In this document: piece after piece, positions 25,401 to 37,148 of the stretch
Numbering within the stretch: the first letter of the stretch is position 1
Layout: each line of letters starts with the position of its first letter
Assembly: GCF_030272615.1 (NCBI RefSeq)
Contig: NC_081406.1
Coordinates: forward strand, 240,550,422-240,614,421
Source of the DNA: Cryptomeria japonica
Taxonomy: Eukaryota; Streptophyta; Pinopsida; Cupressales; Cupressaceae
Direction: 5' to 3'
Length of the DNA stretch: 64,000 nt
Translations under genes and position numbers: made by a program
The notes under the pieces: model-generated
Told to the model about the DNA's origin: nothing
Seen by the model: the letters and a program-made list of their open reading frames with translations, nothing else
Database searches by the model: none

Positions 25401-26585
25401 GGAATATTGGAAGAGGAAGTCTACATTGAACAACTAGATGGTTATGCTTTAACTGTAGAAAAGGATATGGTATGCAAATTACATAAGGAATTATACTGAC
25501 TGAAGCAAGCACCAAGAGCATGGTATAAAATATTTCACTCTAACTTGGTGAAGGTAAGTTTTCAGAGAACTAGTGAAGACATTAACATATATCTCAAGTC
25601 AGAAGGAGATAAGGTACTGGTATGCTAAGTATTTGTGGATGATATCATTTTTGTGGGTCCTGATGACATGTGTCATGATTTTGTTAATGAAATGAAGAAT
25701 GAGTTTGAAATGTCACTAGTAGGTGAGATACAATCCTTCATAGCTCTGCAAATAGAACAAATGAAGGAAGGTATTTTCATTAGCCAGTCCAAATATGTGA
25801 AAGAAGTATTAAAGACTTTTGTAATGGAAAACTGTAAACCAGTTGGAACACCAATGGTTACAAGCTATAAATTGTCTAAGGAGGATGATTCTGCATCAGT
25901 GGATGAAAAGGAGTACATGTCAATGATAATTTAACTATATTATGTTGTCCACAATAGAGCATACATTTCTCATTTAGTAGGATTGGTTTCTAGATTTAAC
26001 AAGTGCCCGAAGGAGACACACATGGTAGAAAACAAAAGAATTCTTAGATATTTGAAAGGCACAATTGATTATGGATTATGGTATCCATATGAAATAAATT
26101 TTTATTTGAAATTCTATGCAGATGCAAACTAGGTAGGAAATGTTGCAGACAGGAAGAGTACAACTAGAGGAGCACTCTTTCTTGGAGGAAGACTAGTGTC
26201 TTGGAGTAGCAAGAAACATAGTTGTATCTCTCAATCAATTGCAGAAGCTAAATATGTTGCAACATATATGAATTGCACCCAAGAAAACTAGATGAAACAC
26301 ATTCTGGAAGGTTTCAAGTTGAACTTATCTGAACTGGTAAGGATATTCTATGATAAAATTAATGAAATAAACATTTCTAAGAACCCAGTGTTGCATGCTA
26401 GGACAAAGCATATTGAGCTGAAGTATCATTTCTTGAGGGGGAAAGTGCAAAGCAAAGATGTGTCACTAGAGCATGTATCTACTAAGGAACAACTAGCCGA
26501 TATATTTACTAAACCTCTACCTAAGGCTACATTTGAGTACCTTAGAGGTAAGTTAGGGATTGTACCCCTGTCTGAAGTCAATTAA
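22488..26585 (+). pseudogene. copia gag-pol relic, internal region 1
   Basis: ATG at 22488 opens Gag (MMKKESPKFNRENY...), similar to copia-1 Gag. The frame breaks near 22825. Zinc knuckle (CFACNWIGHIVANY, last Cys replaced by Tyr) is at about 23277. The protease motif reads IIDDGCS instead of DSG and is followed by a stop at about 23549. Integrase (23850-24850) contains HTDHCGQM and TVQGGEF, so the second catalytic Asp is replaced by Val; a cleaner piece is 24429-24851. Reverse transcriptase (25146-25934) has [42 protein letters not shown] and FVDDIIFVG, with stops at about 25497 and 25627. RNase H (25935-26585) ends EQLADIFTKPLPKATFEYLR and stops at 26585 as in the family. It cannot make a functional polyprotein. 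Confidence 0.9.
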
Positions 26586-26908
26586 GCAGATGTGGAAGAC
26601 ATCAGTCCCAGAGCTTATTGAAACTCTTGAAGTAGGATTGGTGTAGAGTGGAGCTACTCCATAGGGGGAGCAGCTAGTTGAAGATCGGTGAAGCATGGAA
26701 TGGTTAACCTTCACTTTGGCATTATTGTCAAAGGGGGAGAAGAATTGTATATGATTGAATAGCCAGTTACTAGCCAAAGACATGGAGATACAGTTGAAGG
26801 AGAGTATATGATTGGAAAATGTAAACTAGGATTCCTATACCTAAGTATATGCTTTACTCTCAATCATCACAATCAAAGGGTATTGATATTTGTATTGCCA
26901 TCCATGCC

Positions 26909-26920
26909 AAAGGGGGAGAT
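26909..26920 (+). other. Polypurine tract, internal 1
   Basis: AAAGGGGGAGAT directly before LTR-2. A second, similar tract (CAAAGGGGGAGAAG) lies about 180 bp upstream at 26732-26745. Confidence 0.88.
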
Positions 26921-28339
26921 TATTGGCATTGCATGAAGATTGCATTGATGAATTATAGTGTTGTCATTGTTGTCAATTGTAACCGGTATTGAAGATGTAT
27001 TGCAAACCGATAGTGATGTTGTTAAGAAATGGGTATTGGTAAAGAAGTGAAGGAAACTGATATTGTTATGAAAGAAGAGATCAATCAGTAACCCTAACCC
27101 ATTGATATGAAAATCCTAACCAATGAAGCTTGGTGAATCAGTTGTTTTGATCTATGATCAAATGGTGATCAGAGATGGATATGCCACATAAGATGGATGC
27201 ACATGATGAGTTTCAAAGTGATTTTGGCATGTGAAGATAACCATTTATCTTGGGAATGATAAAATTCATAGCATGAAGTGAAGAACGCGTAATGAGCTAC
27301 AAGATCCAATGCACAGTGATCCAGAAGCGGTTGAAGTTGTCTAGAACAATGTCTAGTTGATTTCTATGCAATCGAATGGTCATGGTTGAACCGATATGTT
27401 TTTAATCTCTATGAGATTCCTAGGTTTTGTGATGTGTTACTGACCTATTGTATTTGTATTTAAGGTCGATGAGTTATTTGTAATTGTGTTGGCAAATTTG
27501 GTTAAGTTTGGTAGTGTGATTGTTGCCGAGCCAGAAGGAGTGTCTACAACATGTTGTAAAGGAAGATAGGAGCAGAAAAGGATCTGACTAAGCAAGATAG
27601 TTCTATTTCTAGATAAAAAAAGAACTTGTTGTTCTCTAATCATTACAACGGTTAAATCTCTTAACCGGGTAAGCTTTAACATGCTTCTTGTTTAAATGCT
27701 TTAACCAAGTGATCCATTAGCTTGGTTTTGAAATCCTATGATGAGGTTTCTCTTAATAGTGTATTGCCTTTAATAGGGTATTGTAGTCAATCCCTTAACC
27801 AGATGGTCCCTAACCAGATCTGTTTTGAACTAGAAATTTGTTGTATAAGCTTCTAACAAGGCTTGGTTCCTGACAGGGTGAACTTCAGAAGAGTTCATAA
27901 TACTTGTGGGTATTCATCCCCATTGTGGTTTTTCCCATTTGTGTTTCCACATGAAAAATCATTGTGTCAAGTGGTGAATGATTTTGTGGATGTGATTTTG
28001 ATATGGTTGATATGTTAACTGGTAAATCAACTTCGCTATGTTTAGATGACTGGAAGTGATCTGAAATGAGCTATTACTAGTGTTAGTAAAGCAGTTTAAT
28101 GTTTTGATTAAATAGTTTATGAGTATCAGATCTGTAACACTATATCATTGATGTTTTGATCAACTGGTAAAGTTTGACAGTGTACTTGTAGTTTTTGTTA
28201 CACTGTTTAAACCAGTTAGTTAAGCAAGTTGTTTCTGAGTTGGGATAAAGTTTGGTGAAATTTTAGTCTATTTTCTATCTACTAATTCAGCCCTCCTCTC
28301 ACGAGTTGAACAGATCCTTATTGGTTCATCATATTATCA
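26921..28339 (+). repeat. LTR-2 (shared central LTR) of composite copia locus
   Basis: 1419 bp. It starts TATTGGCATT (TG changed to TA) and ends ATATTATCA. A PPT lies on its left and a PBS on its right, so it served both as 3' LTR of internal 1 and 5' LTR of internal 2. Confidence 0.9.
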
Positions 28340-28341
28340 AT

Positions 28342-28353
28342 TGGTATCAAAGC
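28342..28353 (+). other. Primer-binding site, internal 2
   Basis: TGGTATCAAAGC two nt after LTR-2, one change from the canonical initiator-Met PBS. Confidence 0.85.
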
Positions 28354-28698
28354 TTTTCAGGTCTTCTTTTATTTAAGCCTAATAGCTTGATGCAAAGATC
28401 TAGGAAAACTTGATGAAGAAAGAAGGTCCGAAATTCAATAGGGAAAATTATAGAATCTGAAGGGATAGGATGAAGATCTATATCAAGAGCTTAGAAAGTC
28501 AATATTGGGAACATGTTGTTACTAAATATAACTTGCCTAGTGGGATTTTTTAAGATGATCAAAGGAAGGAGCAATAGGAGAATAATAAAGCATTGGAGGC
28601 CATTATCAGTTCCTTGTCCAATTCAGAGTATTTTGATTTCCATGGATTGGAGACTTCCTTCGAAGTGTGGGAGAAACTGGAAGATATCTATAGCAATG

Positions 28699-29838
28699 TG
28701 TAGCATCCTAAAATTGCGACACTTGCAATTTCGACTGCATTTGGGTCTTCACGATGGCGATGCAACACTGAACCTGAATGGAGACCTCGAAACTTGCTCA
28801 CAACATCAAAAATTGCATTTTTCCAGCACCCTGCCTGATCCCTCCTTGCACCCTGCTGTCCTGGGAGGTGGGACTAGAGCGCCCAGCGCCCTAGTCCCCT
28901 GGGACCATGGTGCCCAGCGCCCTGGTCCCCCGGAACCATGGCGCCTAGCACCCTGGTCCCTGGCCCTATTTTGGGCCCGGTCTCTTTTTGGGACCTCGGG
29001 TCTTTATGTTTGCAATTTGAGAAATAATCTTTCCTGGTCGACCTAAGGTCGGAAAAATCAGTCTATCAACCCTAATTGGCAAGTATATAAACTACATTTC
29101 CCTCTCTCATTTGGATAGATGAAAAAAAGGTGGAAGCGACATTCAAACACTCAAACATTCAAGCATTCAAGCATTCAAGCATTCCTTCAAGCAATTGATC
29201 ATTCTAAGTCTCCATTCAAGGCTAAGTGTTGCATTCAAGACAAGGATTCAACCATTGAAGAGGAGATCACATACTACAACATACAACATACAACATACAA
29301 CATACAACAACATCCACACCTTCGCATGTAAGAATACAAACATTCTTACGACAAGGTTGCTGGTACGCGGCTGAAATTGAAGATCTGGAATCCTTGTACA
29401 GAGACGAACAGATCCCCCTTCGTTTCGCGGATTTTTTGGAGGACCGTGTGCATGCCGGGCACCATCATCCCATCAACTTTTGCTCAAATTTGTAGGATAG
29501 CGTCGTCTCAACATTTTACTGCTAATTCCAGGTCCATAGCTTCATCCTATATCCCTATCTCTATTTATAAGCGAATCTTTCTCACTTTCTATGCATTCCT
29601 AGCTTAATTCTTCTATCTACATTCTTTACAAAAGAGGGTAGCCTTGCTATCTTAACCCTTGAAACTCATTTAGAATCTAATCTTGCATTGTGTGGGATTG
29701 GATCTTGTGGGTTTTCAACCCCTCTTTTGAATGTAAAGTCTCTCCTAAGTGAAAACCGTCAATCCTAGTAACCTCCCTTCTCTCTCCTTGGAGTTGGAAG
29801 AGGGGAGAGCAACTAGGGTTCGATTTTTCTGCGTTACA
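28699..29838 (+). repeat. 5' LTR of Gypsy-type gag element
   Basis: 1140 bp. It contains three copies of a 31-bp GC-rich minisatellite (GCGCCCAGCGCCCTGGTCCC type, about 28880-28970). The 3' LTR has one copy, explaining most of the length difference. It also has short AACATTCAAGCATTCAAGC and ACATACA repeats and TATATAAACTAC at about 29084 as a possible TATA box. Confidence 0.92.
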
Positions 29839-31006
29839 TTTTGGTGAACCCGACATGAACATCCTTTCTGATTATTCATGGTTAGATCTGAAAATTGGCT
29901 TCCTTGATTACATTTCCATGTTTGATCTTTTGCAAAGTTTAGAGGTTAATTGCATAAAAACCCTAAATTTTCTTTTTAGTAATTGAGCTTGCAAAATGTT
30001 TAATTGTTAATGCTTGTTTCAGATCTACCCTTCTATTACAAATTGTCAATTCATATTTGTGTTTTAATTCTGAAAATTAAGTGGTTAAGTGTCAAAACCC
30101 TAATTTTTGAAACCCTCTTTATTCAACCTTTGTCCGACAATTTCGCTGACCAAAACATCTCCAAATCGGCTGTAACTTTGGATTCCGCAATAAAATCATA
30201 ATATCTTTCATCCCTGAAAATTTGGAAAAAGGTTGCGAGGACCGTGTGCACTCCGAGCGCCATCATCCCCGACATTTTTTCTGAAATTTTGGGAGCTAGA
30301 TCTTACTGTATTTTTCTGCTAAAATCTAGAATTTTGGCTGATTTTATCAATTACAACACTTTCAAAATTAAAGTCAAAGTTGGTCTTGTGATTGCTTGGA
30401 TTAAGGCTTCTAATCATTCGAAAATTGTTGAAATTGAAATTTTGTGTCAAAATTGTGTTCTTACTGTCCTAAATCTGAAAAGTGTGTTAGCATTCATTCA
30501 AAATTTTAGTGCTTTATTCAAATTCTTGCAATTTGTGACTTTTGAAATTAAGTGCTTAATTACAACAACTTTGATTTCCGCTTTCAAAATTGAATTTTGC
30601 GTGAAATTGAGTCAACTTTTAAAATTCAAAACTTGCATTGCTTTTAGTATTCTCTCTAAAATCATAAAATTCAAAATTTCAGTTTCCCTCTCTTTTTCAA
30701 AATTCAAATTTTGCATTTTTCGACAACCTTGGGAGGGTTCAATTTTGAGATTGCAACTTTAATTTGGCCGTAAAATCACTCAATTTTTTCAGATTAGCTT
30801 TAAAATCATCATAAATTTCATCCCTGCAAATTTCGAAAAAAGTTGCGAGGACCGTGTGCACTCCGAGCGCCACGGTCCCTGACATTTTTTCCGAAATTTC
30901 GGGAGATTGTCATGATTGCATTTAACAGCTTAAATCTAGGAGATTGGCTGATTTTACTGAAATTTGCTACCTCTAAAATTCAAAATCTTCTCTCCCTCTC
31001 TAGTGC
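29839..31006 (+). other. PBS and untranslated leader of Gypsy-type gag element
   Basis: PBS candidate TGGTGAACCCGACAT at 29842-29856, 3 nt after the LTR. The LTR element at 51.5-62.2 kb uses nearly the same site. The tRNA was not identified. A block of about 100 bp is duplicated (about 30190-30300 and 30800-30910): TTTCATCCCTG, then GAAAAA.GTTGCGAGG, ACCGTGTGCACTCCGAGCG, GACATTTTTTC. A shorter relative is in the LTR (29432-29490). An A/T-rich stretch of repeated TCAAAATT words lies between. A 172-codon open stretch at 30244-30762 has no recognisable domain. Confidence 0.75.
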
Positions 31007-34000
31007 ATGAGTTTTACAACAATAAGCCCTACTTACACTATTCCCGTTAGACGAAGCCGTAGAATTAAGTCTTTCCGAGGTTTAATTACCGAGGAGATGG
31101 AACCTAATTTGAATAGCCTTTTTAATGAGGACATGGGTAATTCCTCTAATCCTCCTAATGATGAAGAAGCTCTTCACGAGGTTTCTGTAGAACAACTTGT
31201 GAAATTGGATAATCAATTTGACGATCTTCGACAATGGATGTCTCAAGAATACCCTGATAGTTAAGCTCTTTCATTAATTGAGGGTCTAAAACGTATGGTT
31301 CAAAGTGATAAGAATGGAATTGATATTTTGCGTGGTATTGCACACATTGTGGATTCGAATGTGATGCCTATGAAGAGTTGTGCCGAAACTTTAGGTTATA
31401 CACAACCTCCCACTCAAGTCAATCATTCTATTCCTTTGACAACTTCTATTGCTAGCATACCTACCTTTACATCAAACATAATGACTACTTCTATACAAGA
31501 CATTCCGCCTATGATCACCAGTCATGGGGGCAATCCTTCCTCTTCAATTAACCCTCTTCCTTCATTCAATCTGACTTCTTCATTCATTCCTTCAATGAGT
31601 GTTCCTATTACATCTCCACAAATGAACATGACGCAAGGGGGCAATTCATTCAACCATTCCATTCCTCCTTGTAGTGTTCCTCTTTTCCAATTCTCTCCTA
31701 TGACTAACTATCATAGTGTCCCGCCACCTTACTCTTTACCTTCTTTCAATAACATAACACCTCCATCTCAATCTAACACATCTAATATGAATTCTTCGAC
31801 TGAAGTGACCATTAACAATCTTGCACAAACTGTCTCTTCTTTACATCAACAAATTGCCTCTATGAATCAATCTAAGTTTAGTGTGCCGACATTTGATGTT
31901 GCGAGCCCACTTTTTCTTGACATTGTTCGAGCTATCCCTCCTAAACATGTTGAAATCCTACATTTGGAGCTTTATAATGGTAAAGGTGATCCTCTAACAC
32001 ATGTTAAGACTTTTCAAACAATATGTACCGATTTTGCTTATGACCAAAGGTTGCTTGCAAAACTGTTTACTAGGACATTAAGAGATAAAGCCCTACAATG
32101 GTATTGCTCGTTGCCTTCTTATTCTATTACTTCTTTCGAACAACTTGCAAATGCTTTCATTCAACAATTTCAAAACAATATAAGTCCTAAAGTTACTTTG
32201 ATTGATTTAATGCATTGTAAACAAGGTGTTAAAGAAAAAGTGACTGATTTCATTGGTAGATATAAGCATTTGTATGCTCAAATTTCTTTTCCAGTGCCTG
32301 ACAATGATATTCAAAGAATCTTTATTTCCAATTTACAAAAAGATATTCGAGACAAACTTCTGTTTTCTGAGTTTACTTCTTTCCAACAGTTGTGTGCAAC
32401 TCTTCACAATTATCAACTGACTGTGAGTCAAATGGAACAATCACATCCTGTGGCTCCGAGTGATAAGGGTGATAGCAATCAACAACCATTTGGAAAGTTT
32501 AAACTGAACAGAGATTCCATCAAATTCAATGAAAACATCATCAACAACAATGTGAATGCAGCATCAGGTGTGCCTCCTATTTCTAAGTTTTTTAAGAAAG
32601 AAAGAAAGTATACTCCTTTGAATGAATCATTGCATAGTATTATGAATAAGTTATTGGAACAAAATGTGCTTACTCTCCCTCCTATAAGGCAAATAGATCC
32701 TGCAAAGATTAATTCACCTTATTTTGATAACAAATCTTTTTGTCAATTTCATCGTCAACCTGGGCATGATACTGAAAAATGTTTTGCTTTAAAGGGTAAA
32801 ATTCAAGATTTAATTGATAATAATACTATCTCTTTTTCTGGAGTGAATGATAAAGGCAATACATCTGTAGCTCCTCCTAACCAAAATCCTCAGATTTTTA
32901 CTGATCCATTACCTTCTCATACCTCTAATGCGATTGAGGCTAATGATTCCTCTTTCTCATCTGATGGTCTTGTGTCTATGACTCTGAATGTGATTAACTT
33001 TGTAGAGCAGCAAGAAAACCCTAAAGAACCTTCCATCACATTTGATTCTAGTGAAACTATCAGAGCACCTGATGGTCCTTTATACATAGTTGCAAAAGTC
33101 AAGAATACACCTTGCCGTGGAGTGCTTATTGATCCTTCGTGCATGGTTAATGTTATTACTGAAGAATTTCTTTTTACTTTGCAATTGAATCAAGTGATCT
33201 ATGACAAAATAGATGTGGTTGTGAAATTATTTGATGCATTTTCTTCTCCTGCAATTGGTTCTATTACATTACCTATTGAGGTCCATAACAAATCCCTTGA
33301 TGTGAGCTTTGCTATTATTCCTTCAACCAAACAATTTCGTGTGAAGCTTGGCTATCCTTGGCTATCTTCCATGAAAGCTATTGCTTCTCCTATTCATAAG
33401 TGTTTGAAATTTCCCCATAATGGTGAAGTTGTTACTGTCAATCATAGTCTCTTTAAACCAGCTGAAAGAACTTCTAGTGTTCCTATTGATTACTTTTGGC
33501 CTAAACAATTCCAATCTCTTCCTCCGCGAAGTGATCATCTTTTCAAATCTTATCAAAAGTGGAAAACAGATATGATCCTATCTTTAAGCGAACCTAGAAC
33601 ACCCAAACTTGATATTCCTATCGTTCTTGAGAAGGAAGTTCTTCCTTTGAAAGATAAAACTAATGTCTTTCCTCAAGAAGATTCCCAACCCATTCCCATG
33701 GATGTGACTATGTCTATGTCTAATAAAATTTCTAAAAGTAGACCTATACCTCCTCGTCATGATGGACTTGGTCTCCTTCCTAAACCAAATATTCCTCCTT
33801 TATATGGAGCAGTTCCTCCTCCTTCCTTCTATAGAGAGAAGAGACCTTCCTCTTCTCCTATTATCCAGCCTAAGAGACCACAACCTAAACACCCAAGTGA
33901 TAAGGATGAGAACATTCCTCCTCCTCAATCTTCTCAACTTCCTACTAAGACTAGACGAAATCGTTCTGCACGTGAACGCCAATGAAAGCGTCATCTTAGA

Positions 34001-34450
34001 GCTCAGGCAGCTGCTTCTCAAACTTTACAATCTCCAAAAACACCTTCAACAAGCATTATTCCATTTTCTCCTCAGCCAGAAATTGAGCCAAAATCTCCTA
34101 AACATAAGATGCATGATGGTCTTGATCCTGTGCAAGTTAAAGACCCTATTTTTATAAATCTTGATGATGATATAGATGAAAATGTTATTCATGATGAAAA
34201 TGTTACTTCTCTTGCTTCTGATAGTGAATATGAACTTGTTGATATTGATAACCATTTATCTAACGAATTTTCTAAAGCACTTATCCTAGCTCCTAGACAA
34301 GAACAACGTGGCTTGGAACATGAACATAGCCCTTGTTTGGATCTTGTGATAGCTCCATCTGCTGTGTTGGATGTTCTTCCTCTAGCATATTCCCTGCCTT
34401 CCCGAAACATTGATCAGCAAGATCGGGGGGTAGATGACGTGCTAGACTAG
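31007..34450 (+). pseudogene. Gag with protease-like segment, Gypsy type, two in-frame stops
   Basis: A single reading frame runs from ATG 31007 to the stop ending at 34450 (1147 codons). Nonsense codons TAA at 31262-31264 and TGA at 33983-33985 interrupt it, with no frameshift. The central open part alone, 31295-33985, is 896 codons. From the N-terminus: a basic start (RRSRRIKS), a Ser/Pro/Thr-rich region, a Retrotrans_gag-like core at about residues 318-480 (LELYNGKGDPLTHVKTF, ALQWYCSLP, FIQQF), a C-x2-H-x4-H-x4-C knuckle at 579-592 (CQFHRQPGHDTEKC), and a retropepsin-like motif at about 707-715 reading LIDPSCMVN, where the family has D-S/T-G-A/S. The missing Gly argues against protease activity. 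The C-terminus is Pro-rich then acidic. No polymerase domain follows. Confidence 0.88.
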
Positions 34451-35182
34451 TTACATTAGCATAGCAGATTCTCTCCTCCTCTCTTTTGTTACTTCTTCTA
34501 TGTGTTATTCTCATTCTTCTATTTTTTGTCCTTAGTGTTGTCTACTTGAGGACGATGCAAAGCATTGAGATCTCTTTTGGTCTCTCTCATGTTGACTCAA
34601 AAGACACATGTGTTCCCTTCTTCTATGTGACCTTCCTTGATTGGGGAATGAAGAACAATTATGCATACATACATATGATATACATGAATTATCATATAGC
34701 ATACTGACCCCGAGGAAAGTGAAGTCACCTCGTGCTTTGTGTTTGTGTCTATTATCCTTGGGTTTATCTCACACTTGGGGGCTAAATCTTTGTGATAACG
34801 TGCTCCTTTCCCTTCTCATTTCTTATGTGTATGACTACATTAAAGCAATCACCCCCGTTGAGGCGTGTGCGATCGCTTTAATGTAGGGGGGCATACACCC
34901 TGTTCATATCTTTTCAAGATACTTGAAAATTTCTTGGCAAACTTAGCTTTGCCTTGAAAATTTTTGGTATTTTTCTTACATGACTCATAGTGAGGGAACC
35001 TTACTACTGACAGTCATGGTTCTCCCTCGTGTTTTGTCAATCGAAGTTGTAAGATCCTTAGTCCACTGGGGGCTTGGTGTGTCTTGCCTCCTTGACGTGG
35101 TGAAAGTCTTTCAATGTTGTTTCCTTGTACTTTACCGAAAGTATGAGCGTACGCTTATACTCCTGCTAAAGTGGGGGCTAAA
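34451..35182 (+). other. 3' untranslated region and PPT of Gypsy-type gag element
   Basis: Non-coding. PPT AAAGTGGGGGCTAAA at 35168-35182 abuts the 3' LTR. A similar TTGGGGGCTAAAT at about 34776 suggests a second copy. The stem-loop at 34835-34886 lies here. Confidence 0.75.
34835..34886 (+). other. Stem-loop, 16-bp arms, 20-nt loop
   Basis: Arms CTACATTAAAGCAATC (34835-34850) and GATCGCTTTAATGTAG (34871-34886) pair at 15 of 16 positions. It lies between the gag stop and the PPT. Likely a structured element of the transcript; function unknown. Confidence 0.8.
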
Positions 35183-36253
35183 TGTAGCATCCTAAAATTG
35201 CGACACTTGCAATTTCGACCGCATTTGGGTCTTCACGATGGCGATGCAACACTGAACCTGAATGGAGACCCCGAAACTTGCTCATGACATCAAAAACTGC
35301 ATTTTTCCAGCACCCTGCTTGATCCCTCCTTGCACCCTACTGTCCTAGGAGGTGGGACCAGAGCGCCCAGCGCCCTGGTCCTTGGCCCTATTTTGGGCCC
35401 GGTCTCTTTTTGGGACCTCAGGTCTTTATGTTTGCAATTTGAGAAATAATCTTTCCTGGTCGGCCTAAGGTCGGAAAAATCAGTCTATCAACCCTAATTG
35501 GCAAGTATATAAACTACATTTCCCTCTCTCATTTGGATAGATGAAAAAAAGATGGAAGCGATATTCAAACACTCAAACATTCAAGCATTCAAGCATTCAA
35601 GAATTCCTTCAAGCAATTGATCATTCTAAGTCTCCATTCAAGGCTAAGTGTTGCATTCAAGACAAGGATTCAACCATTGAAGAGGAGATCACATACTACA
35701 ACATACAACATACAACATACAACAACATCTACACCTTCGCATGTAAGAATACAAACATTCTTACAACAAGGTTGCAGGTACGCGATTGAAATTGAAGATC
35801 TGGAATCCTTGTACAGAGATGAACAGATCCCCCTTCGTTTCGCGAATTTTTCGGAGGACCGTGTGCACGCCGGGCGCCATCGTCCCATTAACTTTTGCTC
35901 AAATTTGCAGGACAGCACCGTCTCGACATTTTACTGCTAATTCCAGGTCCGTAGCTTCATCCTATATCCCTATCTCTGTTTATAAGCGAATCTTTCTCAC
36001 TTTCTATGCATTCCTAGCTTAATTCTTCTATCTACATTCTTTACAAAAGAGGGTAGCCTTGCTGTCTTAACCCTTGAAACTCATTTAGAATCCAATCTTG
36101 CATTGTGTGGGATTGGATCTTGTGGGTTTTCAACCCCTCTTTTGAATGTAAAGTCTCTCCTAAGTGAAAACCGTCAATCCTAGTAACCTCCCTTCTCTCT
36201 CCTTGGAGTTGGAAGAGGGGAGAGCAACTAGGGTTCGATTTTTCCGCTTTACA
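35183..36253 (+). repeat. 3' LTR of Gypsy-type gag element
   Basis: 1071 bp, TGTAGCATCC...TTTACA. It lacks two of the three GC-rich minisatellite units of the 5' LTR. TSD CAATG follows at 36254-36258. Confidence 0.92.
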
Positions 36254-37148
36254 CAATGATGAGAATGTTAAGATTGCCAAAGAAGAGAGTCTGAGAGGTA
36301 AATTGGATGATATGCTGATGGCTGAAGGTGAAAGCATTCAACAGTATGGTTAAAGGATCAAGGAGATAGTCGGTGAGATCAAAATTGTTGGAGGTATAGT
36401 GGAGGATACTATAGTGGTTAGCAAGGTGTTGAGAACCCTTCTATCGGTCTATGCTACCTGAGTTGCAACCATCTAGGAACTTAAGTCTATTGATAAAACA
36501 AAGGTAACTCTTGATTCCATCATTGGTAAATTAACTGCATTTGAATTAAGAAGTGTTCAGAGATTGGAATCTGCATTTAGAGTCTTAGTTTCCACTCCAC
36601 CGGTAAGGAAAAGCAGATAAGTGAGCTAGAGTCACGAGTCTAGATCCAACAGAGAGGTAGATGATGAAGATAGTCTGATTGATCTTGAAGCATTGTTAAC
36701 CAAGCGGTTACCCAGAGGTACCAGTAAGTACAAAGGTAAATTACTTTTGAAGTGTTTTGCTTGTAACCAGATTGGACATATTGCTGCTAACTGTCCAAAT
36801 GGACATAATGAGCAAAAACATGAGAAGTTTAGGAAGTATAAAGGCAAAGGTAAAAGAGATTGTCTCATTGTAGTGAATGGAGGAATTACAGATGATGAAT
36901 TTGAAGAAGATGCAAATGAGGATATTGTCTTTGTTGCTATTAAAGAAGAGACATCAGATCAAAAGGCATTGGTCTCTTGCATGGATAGTTCTGATGATTG
37001 GATTATAGATAGTGGTTATTCACACCGCATGACTGATGACCGGAGTAATTTTCTTAGTTTGAGAGAGTTTAATGGAGGTGTTGTGAGATTTGGGAATGTT
37101 TCACCCTACATGGTGAAAGGAAAATGAACCATCTCTTTGAATGGTGAG

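Larger units (their letters stand above)
28699..36253 (+). mobile_element. Gypsy-type LTR element with gag only (TR-GAG-like)
   Basis: LTRs 28699-29838 and 35183-36253 start TGTAGCATCC and end TTACA. The TSD CAATG lies at 28694-28698 and 36254-36258. Host sequence continues across the insertion as copia gag (tatagcaatg, then atgagaatgttaag). The 5.3-kb interior has a PBS, one long gag-like frame and a PPT, but no reverse transcriptase, RNase H or integrase. This fits the class of non-autonomous plant elements with a gag gene and borrowed polymerase. In one stretch compared by eye (29040-29196 against its partner) the LTRs differ at 4 of about 157 positions, so it is younger than its copia host. 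Confidence 0.9.

Noticed and set aside
30244-30762. 172-codon open frame in the leader of the gag-only element
   Set aside because: Composed of repeated TCAAAATT-type words in AT-rich leader; no domain seen. It could be a leader ORF but the evidence is only openness.
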